From CAZAKZ01 sp964485695 (lineage in GTDB: Bacteria; Planctomycetota; JAFGQW01), in assembly GCA_964485695.1 (NCBI GenBank), contig CAZAKZ010000018.1:1-56189 (forward strand): a stretch of 56,189 bases of DNA. The letters are read 5' to 3'. The notes beneath the pieces were generated by a model that did not search any database, had not been told where the DNA came from, and saw only the letters and a list, made by a program, of their open reading frames with translations. A program made the position numbers and the translations under genes. This document shows, one piece after another, positions 24,027-31,998 of this stretch. Positions within the stretch are counted from its first letter, which is position 1. Each line of letters starts with the position of its first letter.

Positions 24027-25796
24027 TTACCAGAGCGTCAAGGTCACGGCGTTGGATGGCGTGACACGACTGCCTTTCCCGTACAGGAGCGCGGCAAAGC
24101 AGACCTTTGTTCCTTTCAGGACCGGGTCCAGGGCGTCTATTTGCCAGGATATGTGTGTTTCACCCCCCGGATCCAGAGTTCCCAGCAGGGAGGCATAGCC
24201 CTTCTTGTGTAGCTTGCCGACGAGCCAGTAGGAGAATTCATCCAGGTTCAGGGGCAGCACCTGGTTTGCGGGCAGAGGTGTCCCGGGGGAGGTTCCGGAC
24301 ACGCCTCCGAGGATGACGTAGGACTCCCCGAGGTGGCCGGACGTCAGGAGGTGAAAGTCGCCTCCCGGCCTTTCAGCGGGAAGGCGGGTGTCCCGGCTCA
24401 GGAGGATCACTTCCCCGGCGTCGACCTCCGTCAAACGGTAGAGTCGAATCCAGGGGCTCTTTTCCGGCAGGGAGCGGTCGATGGGAGCCTCTTTGTCCAG
24501 ATAGGTCGTTTCCACAATGCGAAATCCGTCTTCCTCCACCGACCAGACCTGGAGCAGGCGCTTTGCCGGAGGCAGATCCTCGATGCGCAGCCGCCGTGGG
24601 GCGGCGCTGGACCAGAAGTCGCTCAGCAGCACCTGGTAAGTGCGTCCGTCACCTGACTTTCCCGCCAGGGCGGCAAAGCCCGAGCCGTCAGGGTCCGAGA
24701 CCGCGAGACGCAGTGGCGTGTCCTGCATGAGGGCGAGGGCATCAAACGCGTGGGCCCGGGGCACCGGCGTGAAGGCGGGCGGGACGAACAATCCCATGCA
24801 TTCCTTGTCACACAGATCTCCACGGTAATGGTGGACCAGATCGACCTGTCCGTCCTGCATGAAAATGAGGCTTGACAGGAAAAAGGCGGCCCCCGACAGG
24901 TTCCGCCTCAAAATTTGTTTCTCTCCCGGATACGAGATGCTGTGTTCCGAAAGGTAGTTACTCGCTCCGGTGAAGCCGTGGACGTCCAGAAGGCTCCGAA
25001 TCCATCGTCCCTGACGCACGCAATCGTAGGGTTCGGATTGGATGAAGCCGTAGCCGTAGTAGTGCCAGGAAAAGAAATCCAGGGGGACCTTGTTCCGGGC
25101 GCAGTATTCGATGAATCCCTCCTGGTAATCGCCCGGCCAGCACTCAGCTATGGCGGGCCCCCCGACCCGGGCCCCAGGATGCGCCTCCCGGACTGCCCGG
25201 GCGACCTTTTCATAGAACCGGTAGTAGTCCGTGTGCCGGTGTCTCCAGCAGACACTGAGATTGGCCTCGTTCCACACCTCCCACTCCAGGCTGTCCAGCT
25301 TGTAACCGCCGGCCCAGCCCTGGGTGTAGTGCAGTACGATGTGCTTGGCGATGCTGGCGAACCGGTCGTAGTCCGACGGTGTCCTGTTTCCCTGCCTCCA
25401 GCTATAACCGAGGCGGTACAAGACGCGAGCGCCCGTGCGATGGATGCTCAGGACCAGTCTATCCACTTCCTCGAAATCGTAATTTTGGGGGTCAGCGGTG
25501 TTCGCGTTGAAATTCGGGAAGACCTTGTGGATGTCTCCCACCTCGGAGCAGTCATGGATGCGAACGGAGGTCACGCGCATCCGCTTGTATTCGGCCGTCA
25601 AGTCGTACAGAACGCCGGTGGGGTCCTTCGGACCACAGGTGACCCCGAAGAGGTTTCGTATCAAGCCTGTGTTCTCGCCGGCCCGGACAACCACGTCGAA
25701 ATCCTCCTGGGCCGCAGCGACAGTCCACAGTAAAACCTGGAGAACCAGGCCGATTCCAGATGCCGCCGATCGATTCAGGAAGGAAGGGAAGCGCAT
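24027..25796 (-). CDS. Exported GH39-like glycoside hydrolase
   Basis: A 589-residue protein with a signal peptide ending near TVAAAQ (about 30). The catalytic domain is a clan GH-A TIM barrel: the acid/base is E177 in LEWEVWNEANLS, and the nucleophile candidate is E284 in NYLSEHSIS. Supporting motifs are RIHDCSEVGDIH, VLYRLGYSW and DFFSWHYYGY. The C-terminal region from about 400 is beta-rich, as in GH39 xylosidases and related enzymes, and may bind substrate. The expected role is hydrolysis of a beta-xylosidic or uronic-acid-type linkage outside the cytoplasm; the exact sugar is not readable. The start codon shares one base with the stop of the upstream beta-helix gene, indicating translational coupling. 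Confidence 0.82.
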   Translation of the reverse strand: MRFPSFLNRSAASGIGLVLQVLLWTVAAAQEDFDVVVRAGENTGLIRNLFGVTCGPKDPTGVLYDLTAEYKRMRVTSVRIHDCSEVGDIHKVFPNFNANTADPQNYDFEEVDRLVLSIHRTGARVLYRLGYSWRQGNRTPSDYDRFASIAKHIVLHYTQGWAGGYKLDSLEWEVWNEANLSVCWRHRHTDYYRFYEKVARAVREAHPGARVGGPAIAECWPGDYQEGFIEYCARNKVPLDFFSWHYYGYGFIQSEPYDCVRQGRWIRSLLDVHGFTGASNYLSEHSISYPGEKQILRRNLSGAAFFLSSLIFMQDGQVDLVHHYRGDLCDKECMGLFVPPAFTPVPRAHAFDALALMQDTPLRLAVSDPDGSGFAALAGKSGDGRTYQVLLSDFWSSAAPRRLRIEDLPPAKRLLQVWSVEEDGFRIVETTYLDKEAPIDRSLPEKSPWIRLYRLTEVDAGEVILLSRDTRLPAERPGGDFHLLTSGHLGESYVILGGVSGTSPGTPLPANQVLPLNLDEFSYWLVGKLHKKGYASLLGTLDPGGETHISWQIDALDPVLKGTKVCFAALLYGKGSRVTPSNAVTLTLW

Positions 25797-27562
25797 CAGT
25801 CCCCCCTCTCGAGAATGAAACTCACCTCATTGGTGACCACCCGGATTGATTCCTGGTCCTTCACGAAACCTGCAATGTAAATCGTCACTCCTTCCAGTGA
25901 GGGCAAGGCGGGAATATCCATTGCCGCCTGCGCCGCTCCCTTCGCGTCCAGAGCACCGGCGAAGCCTTTGAAGTGCGGGGAGTTGCTGAACATAGACATC
26001 AGAAAAAGGGAATCGAACCGCAGGGGAATGCGCCGTGGGTCCGGCGGGGGGAGGGGGATGCCCTCGTTTCCGAAGGAGGCGGCAAGGTAATAGTCTCGAA
26101 ACGGCAACTCCGGCACCGAGAGAGTCACATCGACTCGGGTTCCCGGCGTGACGCGGCCTGCTCGCGACCGGGTGAGGGTTGCGAATTCGTGCGCTCCCAA
26201 GTCTATGCGCTTCTTTCCGGTCGCGCCGCCGTCCAGGATGCGATCCGCATTCTCGATGTCCACGTTGATGGGCGGCGTCGCGTCGGGCTCCCCGGCGTCG
26301 ATGCAGGGGGATCTGGGGCCCAAGTGATAGCGGTCCATGAAACCGGGATTCACCCGGATGTTGTGGTTGAGGCCGACGAACTGGCCGTCTCCCACCAGGC
26401 AGTAGCGCACGGACTCCGACCTCACACCATGGAAAGACGAATTACCCGTCGCCCTGCCCTCCCGCCAGTGAACGTTGTTCCAGAAGAGGCAGCCCACAAT
26501 GGTCGGGGTGCACCTATCGGCCTCCAGGCCAGCGCCATGAAACGAACTCCCGCATACTCTGTTGTGGTGCAACGTGTTGTAGCCGATGTAGGGCCTGGAG
26601 TCCTGGGCACAGAATATCCCCCCGCCGCGGGCCGGATTGTCGCGGTAGGTGAGGTCCGTGTGTGCCGTGTTTTCCAGGAGTACGTTTCCATAGACTGTGG
26701 GTTTGGAGGTCATGCCGCAGTGGATTCCACCCCCCCGCCCAATGGTTCCGCGTGCCGTGTTGTTGTGGATGAGATTGAGCGCCACGAACGCTGTTCCCTC
26801 CAATTGCAGTCCGCCGCCGGTACCGAAGAGACAGAACATACCTGCGACATTTCCGACGACGCGGTTCCTGACGAACACAGTGGCCCCGGACAGCCATGCG
26901 CCGCCCCCCCGGCAATGCATGACCCTGTTCTCGTTGTTGATACCCGAGATGACCGTGTTCCCGAAGAACAGATTCTCCAGGAAGCAGCCCCCCGTAGCAA
27001 AGACGCCGGCCCCGCCGACCCACCCGGTACGATCCATGCCGATGACGGTGTTCATGCGGAATTCGTTGCGGACGACGATGGGTTTGCCGTCGGTATACAG
27101 ACCGGCCCCAAGGCTGGTCTTCCAGCCGGTGCTGCGGTTGTCGATCACGATGTTATGCGCGATGATCGGAGAAGCTCCCTTGCAGTAGATGCCCGCCCCG
27201 AGTGCGGTTTCATTGCGGACGCAGCCGCCAGTCAGAGTGAAACCCTTGAGAATCGTGAAGTAGGTGTCTCTCGGATCGAAGGTGACCACCGGCCCCTTGC
27301 CTCCGGCGTCGATGATGGTCTTCCGGGCCCCGCCTTCGCTTTCGACCGCAACGGGGACACCCTTGAAGAAGATCTGTTCGGGGTAGGTTCCTGGCGCCAC
27401 CAGAACGCGGTCGAAGGGACCGGCCGCATCCATGGCAGCCTGGATGGTCGCGTACTTTGCCGGCACGAATAGATCCTCGGCCCGACAGGATTCCGCTGAG
27501 ACCAGGAGCAGGAGTCCCGACAAGAGTACAAGGAAGATCGAGCGCTGGCCAAAGGCTCGCAT
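25796..27562 (-). CDS. Exported right-handed beta-helix protein
   Basis: A 588-residue protein with signal peptide MRAFGQRSIFLVLLSGLLLL. The start of the mature part, FVPAKYATIQAAMDAAGPFDRVLVAPGTY, is the classic pectinesterase/DUF1565-like entry strand of a parallel beta-helix. Coils follow with GGxxNETALGAGIYCKGASPIIAHNIV, GGGIHCG and GGGIFCAQDSRPYIGYNT, each with Asn ladders. SPCIDAGEPDATPP near residue 420 is typical of the exit from such helices in exported bacterial proteins. Most members lack proven catalysis and bind or cleave polysaccharide. Coupling to the GH39-like gene by a one-base overlap suggests both act on the same extracellular glycan. Confidence 0.85.
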   Translation of the reverse strand: MRAFGQRSIFLVLLSGLLLLVSAESCRAEDLFVPAKYATIQAAMDAAGPFDRVLVAPGTYPEQIFFKGVPVAVESEGGARKTIIDAGGKGPVVTFDPRDTYFTILKGFTLTGGCVRNETALGAGIYCKGASPIIAHNIVIDNRSTGWKTSLGAGLYTDGKPIVVRNEFRMNTVIGMDRTGWVGGAGVFATGGCFLENLFFGNTVISGINNENRVMHCRGGGAWLSGATVFVRNRVVGNVAGMFCLFGTGGGLQLEGTAFVALNLIHNNTARGTIGRGGGIHCGMTSKPTVYGNVLLENTAHTDLTYRDNPARGGGIFCAQDSRPYIGYNTLHHNRVCGSSFHGAGLEADRCTPTIVGCLFWNNVHWREGRATGNSSFHGVRSESVRYCLVGDGQFVGLNHNIRVNPGFMDRYHLGPRSPCIDAGEPDATPPINVDIENADRILDGGATGKKRIDLGAHEFATLTRSRAGRVTPGTRVDVTLSVPELPFRDYYLAASFGNEGIPLPPPDPRRIPLRFDSLFLMSMFSNSPHFKGFAGALDAKGAAQAAMDIPALPSLEGVTIYIAGFVKDQESIRVVTNEVSFILERGD

Positions 27563-27719
27563 GAAAATCGTGGCCCCTAAAAACTTCGCTTCCGGAAGGA
27601 TCCAGATCGGATTCCGAAGTCTGACGCTTTCTCCATATCTATCCCGCCTGCATTCAGAGCGGAATGAATGCTATCAAAAAGGGGTCTACTTGTGCAATGA
27701 CCTTGAGCGCCCCCGTCCC

Positions 27720-28916
27720 TCACTCGTAGGTGAAATACCCGTCCCAGGCCTCGTCGAGTTGCTTCAGCGCGGACTTGAGCGGAATCGCCTCGAGGCGGCC
27801 GCCTGTGTCGCCCTCGAGCAATCCCAGGCGCTTGAGCTTCTCCAGGGCGTCGGGGGCCTCGAAGTTCATGTGCACGTCGAAGCGCTTCTCGAGGAATGCC
27901 TCGATGCGCCGGTCCAGAGCCGCCTCCCCCGCCCGGGCCTCGGGCTCGGTCAACAGGAAGTAGTAGGCCAGGAGCGCCTCCTTGCACTCCTCCTCCTCGG
28001 CCTGGTCGATGATGCGGTGGATCACCCCGAGGTTGTTGTCGAGGCTGTTGAAGTAGAGGTTCGAGACCAGGGTGCCCTGGTACTTCTCCTTCACCCGCAG
28101 GAATCCGAAGAAGGTCTTCACGGCGTAGCCGAGGAAGCCGACGGCGATGAGGAGAGCGGCGAAGACGCTGATGGCGGCGGCGCCCACGATCTTGATGAGG
28201 GTGGTCCCCGTGCCGCCGATGAGCGGCATCATCACCCGCAGCTTGTCCAGGAGCTTCATCTGGGGGACCGTGTTGGGGAAGAGCATCTCCAGGTCGGTGC
28301 GGGGGATGTTCTTGAACAGCTTGATGTAGATGTGCGGCGACGGAGTGTCCTCCCGGGCATCGGCCTCCTCCACGAACTGCACCAGCAGCGCCAGACGGTG
28401 GAACACGGAGACCTTCAGGAGGCGCTTGCGGTAGAGGGTGGTCACACCGCGAAAGGCGCGATCCTCATGGCCGTCGCCCCGGTAGTAGAGGCAGAATCGG
28501 CTGTACTGGCTCAGGTCCACCTTCAGCTTCAGGGCCCAGGGCGAGGCCTGGCTCAACAGGTCGTTGAGCTCCTCTTCCTCGATGCGGTGGTAGTTGGCGC
28601 GCCGGAGGATGTACTCGAACCGTTGCACCAGGCGGTCGGCCCGCGCCTCCTTTTCCTCCCGGGTCAGCCGGAAGACCGGGAGGTTCACGGCGTCGGGATT
28701 GAAGGGGGCGTAGTCCCCCTTCATGGACAGGGCCTCCTGGTGGAAGAGGAAGTGGAACACGTGAGCCAGCAGGCCGGAAAAGGCGCGGAGGGCCTCCCGG
28801 TCCTCCAGAGCCCCTTCCTCCGCCAGGACCCGCACCAGTTCGGATCGGGTCACCGGAAGGAAGGTGCTGTCCCTGGCGCTCGTGGTGGCGGGGTTCATTC
28901 GTGTCTGGCGATCCAC
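27720..28916 (-). CDS. DUF3754 (TMEM143-like) membrane protein
   Basis: A 398-residue protein. The segment IYIKLFKNIPRTDLEMLFPN at about 200-219 and the preceding GVTTLYRKRLL are hallmarks of DUF3754, shared with eukaryotic TMEM143. Two adjacent hydrophobic segments (about 236-272) form a membrane hairpin. The C-terminal part continues with NLYFNSLDNNLGVIHRIIDQAEEEECKEALLAYYFL and ends in a winged-helix-like stretch. The family has no assigned function. The GTG start at 28916 lies 3 bases after the stop of the lipoprotein gene; an ATG six codons in is possible but lacks a clear ribosome binding site. The two genes are probably translated together. Confidence 0.82.
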   Translation of the reverse strand: MDRQTRMNPATTSARDSTFLPVTRSELVRVLAEEGALEDREALRAFSGLLAHVFHFLFHQEALSMKGDYAPFNPDAVNLPVFRLTREEKEARADRLVQRFEYILRRANYHRIEEEELNDLLSQASPWALKLKVDLSQYSRFCLYYRGDGHEDRAFRGVTTLYRKRLLKVSVFHRLALLVQFVEEADAREDTPSPHIYIKLFKNIPRTDLEMLFPNTVPQMKLLDKLRVMMPLIGGTGTTLIKIVGAAAISVFAALLIAVGFLGYAVKTFFGFLRVKEKYQGTLVSNLYFNSLDNNLGVIHRIIDQAEEEECKEALLAYYFLLTEPEARAGEAALDRRIEAFLEKRFDVHMNFEAPDALEKLKRLGLLEGDTGGRLEAIPLKSALKQLDEAWDGYFTYE

Positions 28917-28919
28917 CCG

Positions 28920-29387
28920 CTATCCATCCTCGGTGAGGGACGCCATCTTCATGTGAATCAGGCCTACGAGGTGCTGGGCCCGGGCCGGATTGTCGTCGGC
29001 GTTCTGCCACCGCGCGTGTTTCGACTCGAGGGTGTAGATGGGCTCTTCGTTGGTTTCCCGGGCCACACGCACGTAGATGCGGGACCCCTTCTCCCCCTTC
29101 ACCACCCGGATGTGGGCCTGCTCCCTGTAGCCCTGGCCGGCCAGATAGCTGAGATGTTCATCCCAGCCGGTCCGGAGGATGCCCTCCCCGGACCGCTCCC
29201 ACTCGATGGTTTCAAACTGTTCCACCAGGGTCAGCTTGATGGCGCTCCAGAGGATGGAAAACTCGACATCGTATTCTTCCTCCATGTCCTGCCACTGTTC
29301 GGTATGCATCCAGGACCGGCATCCCGGCATCAGGGCGAGACAGAAGACCACCAGGGAACAAGAGGCCAGCCTGGACATCGACATCAT
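28920..29387 (-). CDS. Small hypothetical lipoprotein
   Basis: A 155-residue protein starting at ATG 29387 or the adjacent ATG 29384; GGAGGA lies just upstream and favours this region over the ATG at 29402. A hydrophobic stretch ends in the lipobox ALMPGC with C23 as the lipidated residue. The mature part begins acidic, DMEEEYDVEF, and contains a compact alpha/beta region with IKLTLVEQFETIEWERSGEG and SRIYVRVARETNEEPIYTL, similar in pattern to small periplasmic lipoproteins of the DUF-type NlpC-unrelated group. I do not recognise the family. It is directly upstream of, and probably co-expressed with, the DUF3754 membrane protein. Confidence 0.75.
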   Translation of the reverse strand: MMSMSRLASCSLVVFCLALMPGCRSWMHTEQWQDMEEEYDVEFSILWSAIKLTLVEQFETIEWERSGEGILRTGWDEHLSYLAGQGYREQAHIRVVKGEKGSRIYVRVARETNEEPIYTLESKHARWQNADDNPARAQHLVGLIHMKMASLTEDG

Positions 29388-29620
29388 GGCTCCTCCAAAC
29401 AAGGGGTACGGCCCGGGAACGACGCAACGCCATTGTACCGCACCGAGACGTTTCGGCCAGGTGTGAGAACGTGTTTCGGAAACCCGGCCTGTCGAATATG
29501 AAGAGTATTTCTACCGGAAATCAACCAGGATTTGTCCAATTATCCGCCTGTGGATACACTGGCGCGAGACCCGATTCGAGGATTCACTCGATTCGTCGGC
29601 CCGTGCCGGAAAGGAAACCC

Positions 29621-30583
29621 TTGTCCGACTGGATCACCCACCTCGGCGTGGCCTACGGCCCCGGCCGCCTGCTGGACCGGAACCGGGTGCGTCTGGTCCT
29701 TCTCGGCGCAGTCCTGCCCGATGCGACCACGCCCTTCGTGGTGGCAGCCAACCTGGTGCACTTTCACCCGGGTGATATCGAGTCCTATCTGCAGCCCATC
29801 CAGGCACCCCTGCCGACCTTGCTCCTGGCCTCGTCACTGGCGCTACTCACCCCCACCTTCGGCCGGAGCTTCCTGGCCCTCGCCTTCGGGATCCTCACCC
29901 ACTACGTCCTGGACCTCTCCCAGATCCGGTATGGCGGTGGCATCTACCTGCGCTACCCACTCGACTTCTGGAGCCCGAGCCTGGACCTCTACTGGCCCGA
30001 GTCCGCCACCAGCGTGGTTCTCCTGGGCCTCGGCACCCTGGGTACGGTGTGGGCCCTGTCGGCCCGGAGCCCTCGCATCCCGTGGCAAGGACGGGAGCGC
30101 CGGTGGATTCCGGCCCTCCTCCCGGCGGCGGCAGCCTTCCTGCTGCCACTCGTCACTCTGGACGCCTTTTACGAGGCCAACGCCAACAACGTGGCCTTTT
30201 ACAGCACCCCCGATGCATTCGAGGGCCGCGAAGTCGCCCTGGCCAAGCTCGTGGTCACCCGGGTGGAGCCGGACCCAAATGGCGGCCATCTCCTCACGGT
30301 CCGGAAGGGCGATCGGTTCCTCACCCTCCGCGCCCACGCCTTCGAGTCCTGGGGACGCATCGGGTCCACACCGCCGGGCATCTCCCGCCGCGTCTCGGTC
30401 CGGGGGGTCTACCACAAGGGACGGATGGAGGCCGGAGAGCCAGCCCACGTGCATTTCCGTCCGATCCGCACCTGGACCTCGCTCCTGGGCATGATCCTCC
30501 TGGCCGGGCTGGTGCTGCCCGAATCCTGGATCCGGCGCCGGAAGGGAAGCCGTCCGGGCAGAGGTTCTACGCCTTGTACGTGA
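29621..30583 (+). CDS. DUF457/YdjM-like membrane-bound metal-dependent hydrolase
   Basis: A 320-residue protein from TTG 29621, where GGAAAGGA is 5-6 bases upstream and the family-typical opening SDWITHLGVAYGPGRLLDR follows. The frame is open 50 codons further, but that part is low-quality sequence. LLGAVLPDATTPF and LTHYVLDLSQIRYGG provide the His and Asp residues of the YdjM/DUF457 family. Membrane segments are visible at about 55-80, 85-110, 135-155, 165-190 and near the C-terminus. The C-terminal 100 residues form a beta domain that typical members lack. The 3' end overlaps the end of the convergent gene by 17 bases. Confidence 0.75.
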   Translation: MSDWITHLGVAYGPGRLLDRNRVRLVLLGAVLPDATTPFVVAANLVHFHPGDIESYLQPIQAPLPTLLLASSLALLTPTFGRSFLALAFGILTHYVLDLSQIRYGGGIYLRYPLDFWSPSLDLYWPESATSVVLLGLGTLGTVWALSARSPRIPWQGRERRWIPALLPAAAAFLLPLVTLDAFYEANANNVAFYSTPDAFEGREVALAKLVVTRVEPDPNGGHLLTVRKGDRFLTLRAHAFESWGRIGSTPPGISRRVSVRGVYHKGRMEAGEPAHVHFRPIRTWTSLLGMILLAGLVLPESWIRRRKGSRPGRGSTPCT

Positions 30584-31946
30584 ACACGGGAGAGGTCAGC
30601 TTGATCCCGTAGGTGCTCCTGGATGCAACGGGATCCAACACCAGGATGCTGACCGGAATCTTCGTCCGGGGAGGAAGCCCGGGCATGGAGTAGCGGACCT
30701 TGCCTTCCTGGTCGAGGGTGCCGGTGTTCTGCAGGAGTCCGGCCACGGACAGGATGAAGAGGAAGTCGAAGTCGTGGCCCAGGGTGCGCTCGGCATCCAG
30801 TGCAATTCCGGGGCCAGAGGCCGTGAAGCTGAAGAGAAGGACATAGTTGTAGCCTGCGCACGCCTCCGAGGCATCCACGATCAGGTCCATGGCCTCCTGG
30901 GTAAACAGGGGCGACCCCTCGTTTCCCGAATCCACGCCGACCACCTGGTCCCGGTTGGAACTCGGGAGGTTCAGGGAGAGGACATGGGGCCATGCCCGAT
31001 CCCCATGGCTGGAGAGGCCGTTGATCTTCTTCCCAGGAGAGGGAAAGGCCTGCTCCACGATGAGGTGCTGCGTTTGCGTATCAAAGGCGACCTCGTAGAC
31101 CATGCCGTCCTCGAGACCGCAGAACCAGAAACGCTGGTTCACGGCGTCGAAGTCGATGCCGCCCACCGAGGAACCGATGGGATTGACGAGGGTGGCCTGG
31201 ATCCGCCAGAGCCCGGGCGCGCCGTCGGTGAACTCCACCACGTGGATCGGCGGTGCGGCCCGGGGCAGGTACGAGGCCACCAGGAAGATGTTCCCTGGCC
31301 GGTCGTGGCGGCTGTTCAGGGCGGCGATGCCAGTGACGCCGTTGATACGGCGCCGGGGTTGGTTTCCGTTGGTGGATGGCATGCAAGGCACCACCCGTGA
31401 ACCCTGTACGCAGGGCCCTGTATCGTCCAGAACGTAGTAGGCCCGCACGTTGTACGGCCCCTTGCCGAGGTCGGGATCCCAGACAAAGGCATTGTCGTCC
31501 ACGCGGCTCAGGTCCCCGTTGTAATCGGTGATCATCAGCCACCTGGGCCGTCGGGAACCGGTCGGATCAGGCATGCACGCAATGCCGCTCCCCAGGCCGG
31601 AGCTCACGGGGTACTTGGGATTGGAAGGCACGACGGCGCCGGCCGTGATCAGGGATGTGACCACGGTGTATTTCCCGTCGGTTGTGAGGCCCAGGAGGTT
31701 GGGGCCCTCGGCGCTCTCGTTGACCTGCCAGAGCAAACCCCGGCTCGCATCCCAGGCCAGAGCCGTCGTGTAGCTCCTGGCCGAGGCCACCGGACTCCAG
31801 ATCGTGGTCCCGGCACCGGGGCGAATCGCCAGGTCCAGGAAGGCTCCCTGGCGTGGCGGTTGTCCACCCACCAAGGGCGCGAGCCGGCTCTTCTGGGCCG
31901 CGGCCGTGAGGGGTGTCAAAACGAGAAACAGGATGATCCAGCGCAT
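30567..31946 (-). CDS. Exported protein, probably beta-propeller
   Basis: A 459-residue protein starting at ATG 31946 with signal peptide MRWIILFLVLTPLTAAAQ. The mature protein has repeated strands of the propeller type: TTALAWDASRGLLWQVNES, LGLTTDGKY, VGGIDFDAVNQRFWFCGLEDG and GLSSHGDRAWPHVLSL. The spacing of about 55-60 residues suggests six or seven blades. The last 80 residues (SILVLDPVASRSTYGIKLTSPVF) form a separate beta-sandwich like those at the end of planctomycete exported proteins. It is the last gene of the reverse-strand ABC/PDZ/FG-GAP group, 52 bp after the FG-GAP gene, and may be a member of that operon. No catalytic motif is recognised. Confidence 0.72.
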   Translation of the reverse strand: MRWIILFLVLTPLTAAAQKSRLAPLVGGQPPRQGAFLDLAIRPGAGTTIWSPVASARSYTTALAWDASRGLLWQVNESAEGPNLLGLTTDGKYTVVTSLITAGAVVPSNPKYPVSSGLGSGIACMPDPTGSRRPRWLMITDYNGDLSRVDDNAFVWDPDLGKGPYNVRAYYVLDDTGPCVQGSRVVPCMPSTNGNQPRRRINGVTGIAALNSRHDRPGNIFLVASYLPRAAPPIHVVEFTDGAPGLWRIQATLVNPIGSSVGGIDFDAVNQRFWFCGLEDGMVYEVAFDTQTQHLIVEQAFPSPGKKINGLSSHGDRAWPHVLSLNLPSSNRDQVVGVDSGNEGSPLFTQEAMDLIVDASEACAGYNYVLLFSFTASGPGIALDAERTLGHDFDFLFILSVAGLLQNTGTLDQEGKVRYSMPGLPPRTKIPVSILVLDPVASRSTYGIKLTSPVFTYKA

Positions 31947-31998
31947 GGAGTATATTCTACTCGATTCGAGGAATTTTGTCGCCCTCGAGCAGCCCGTG

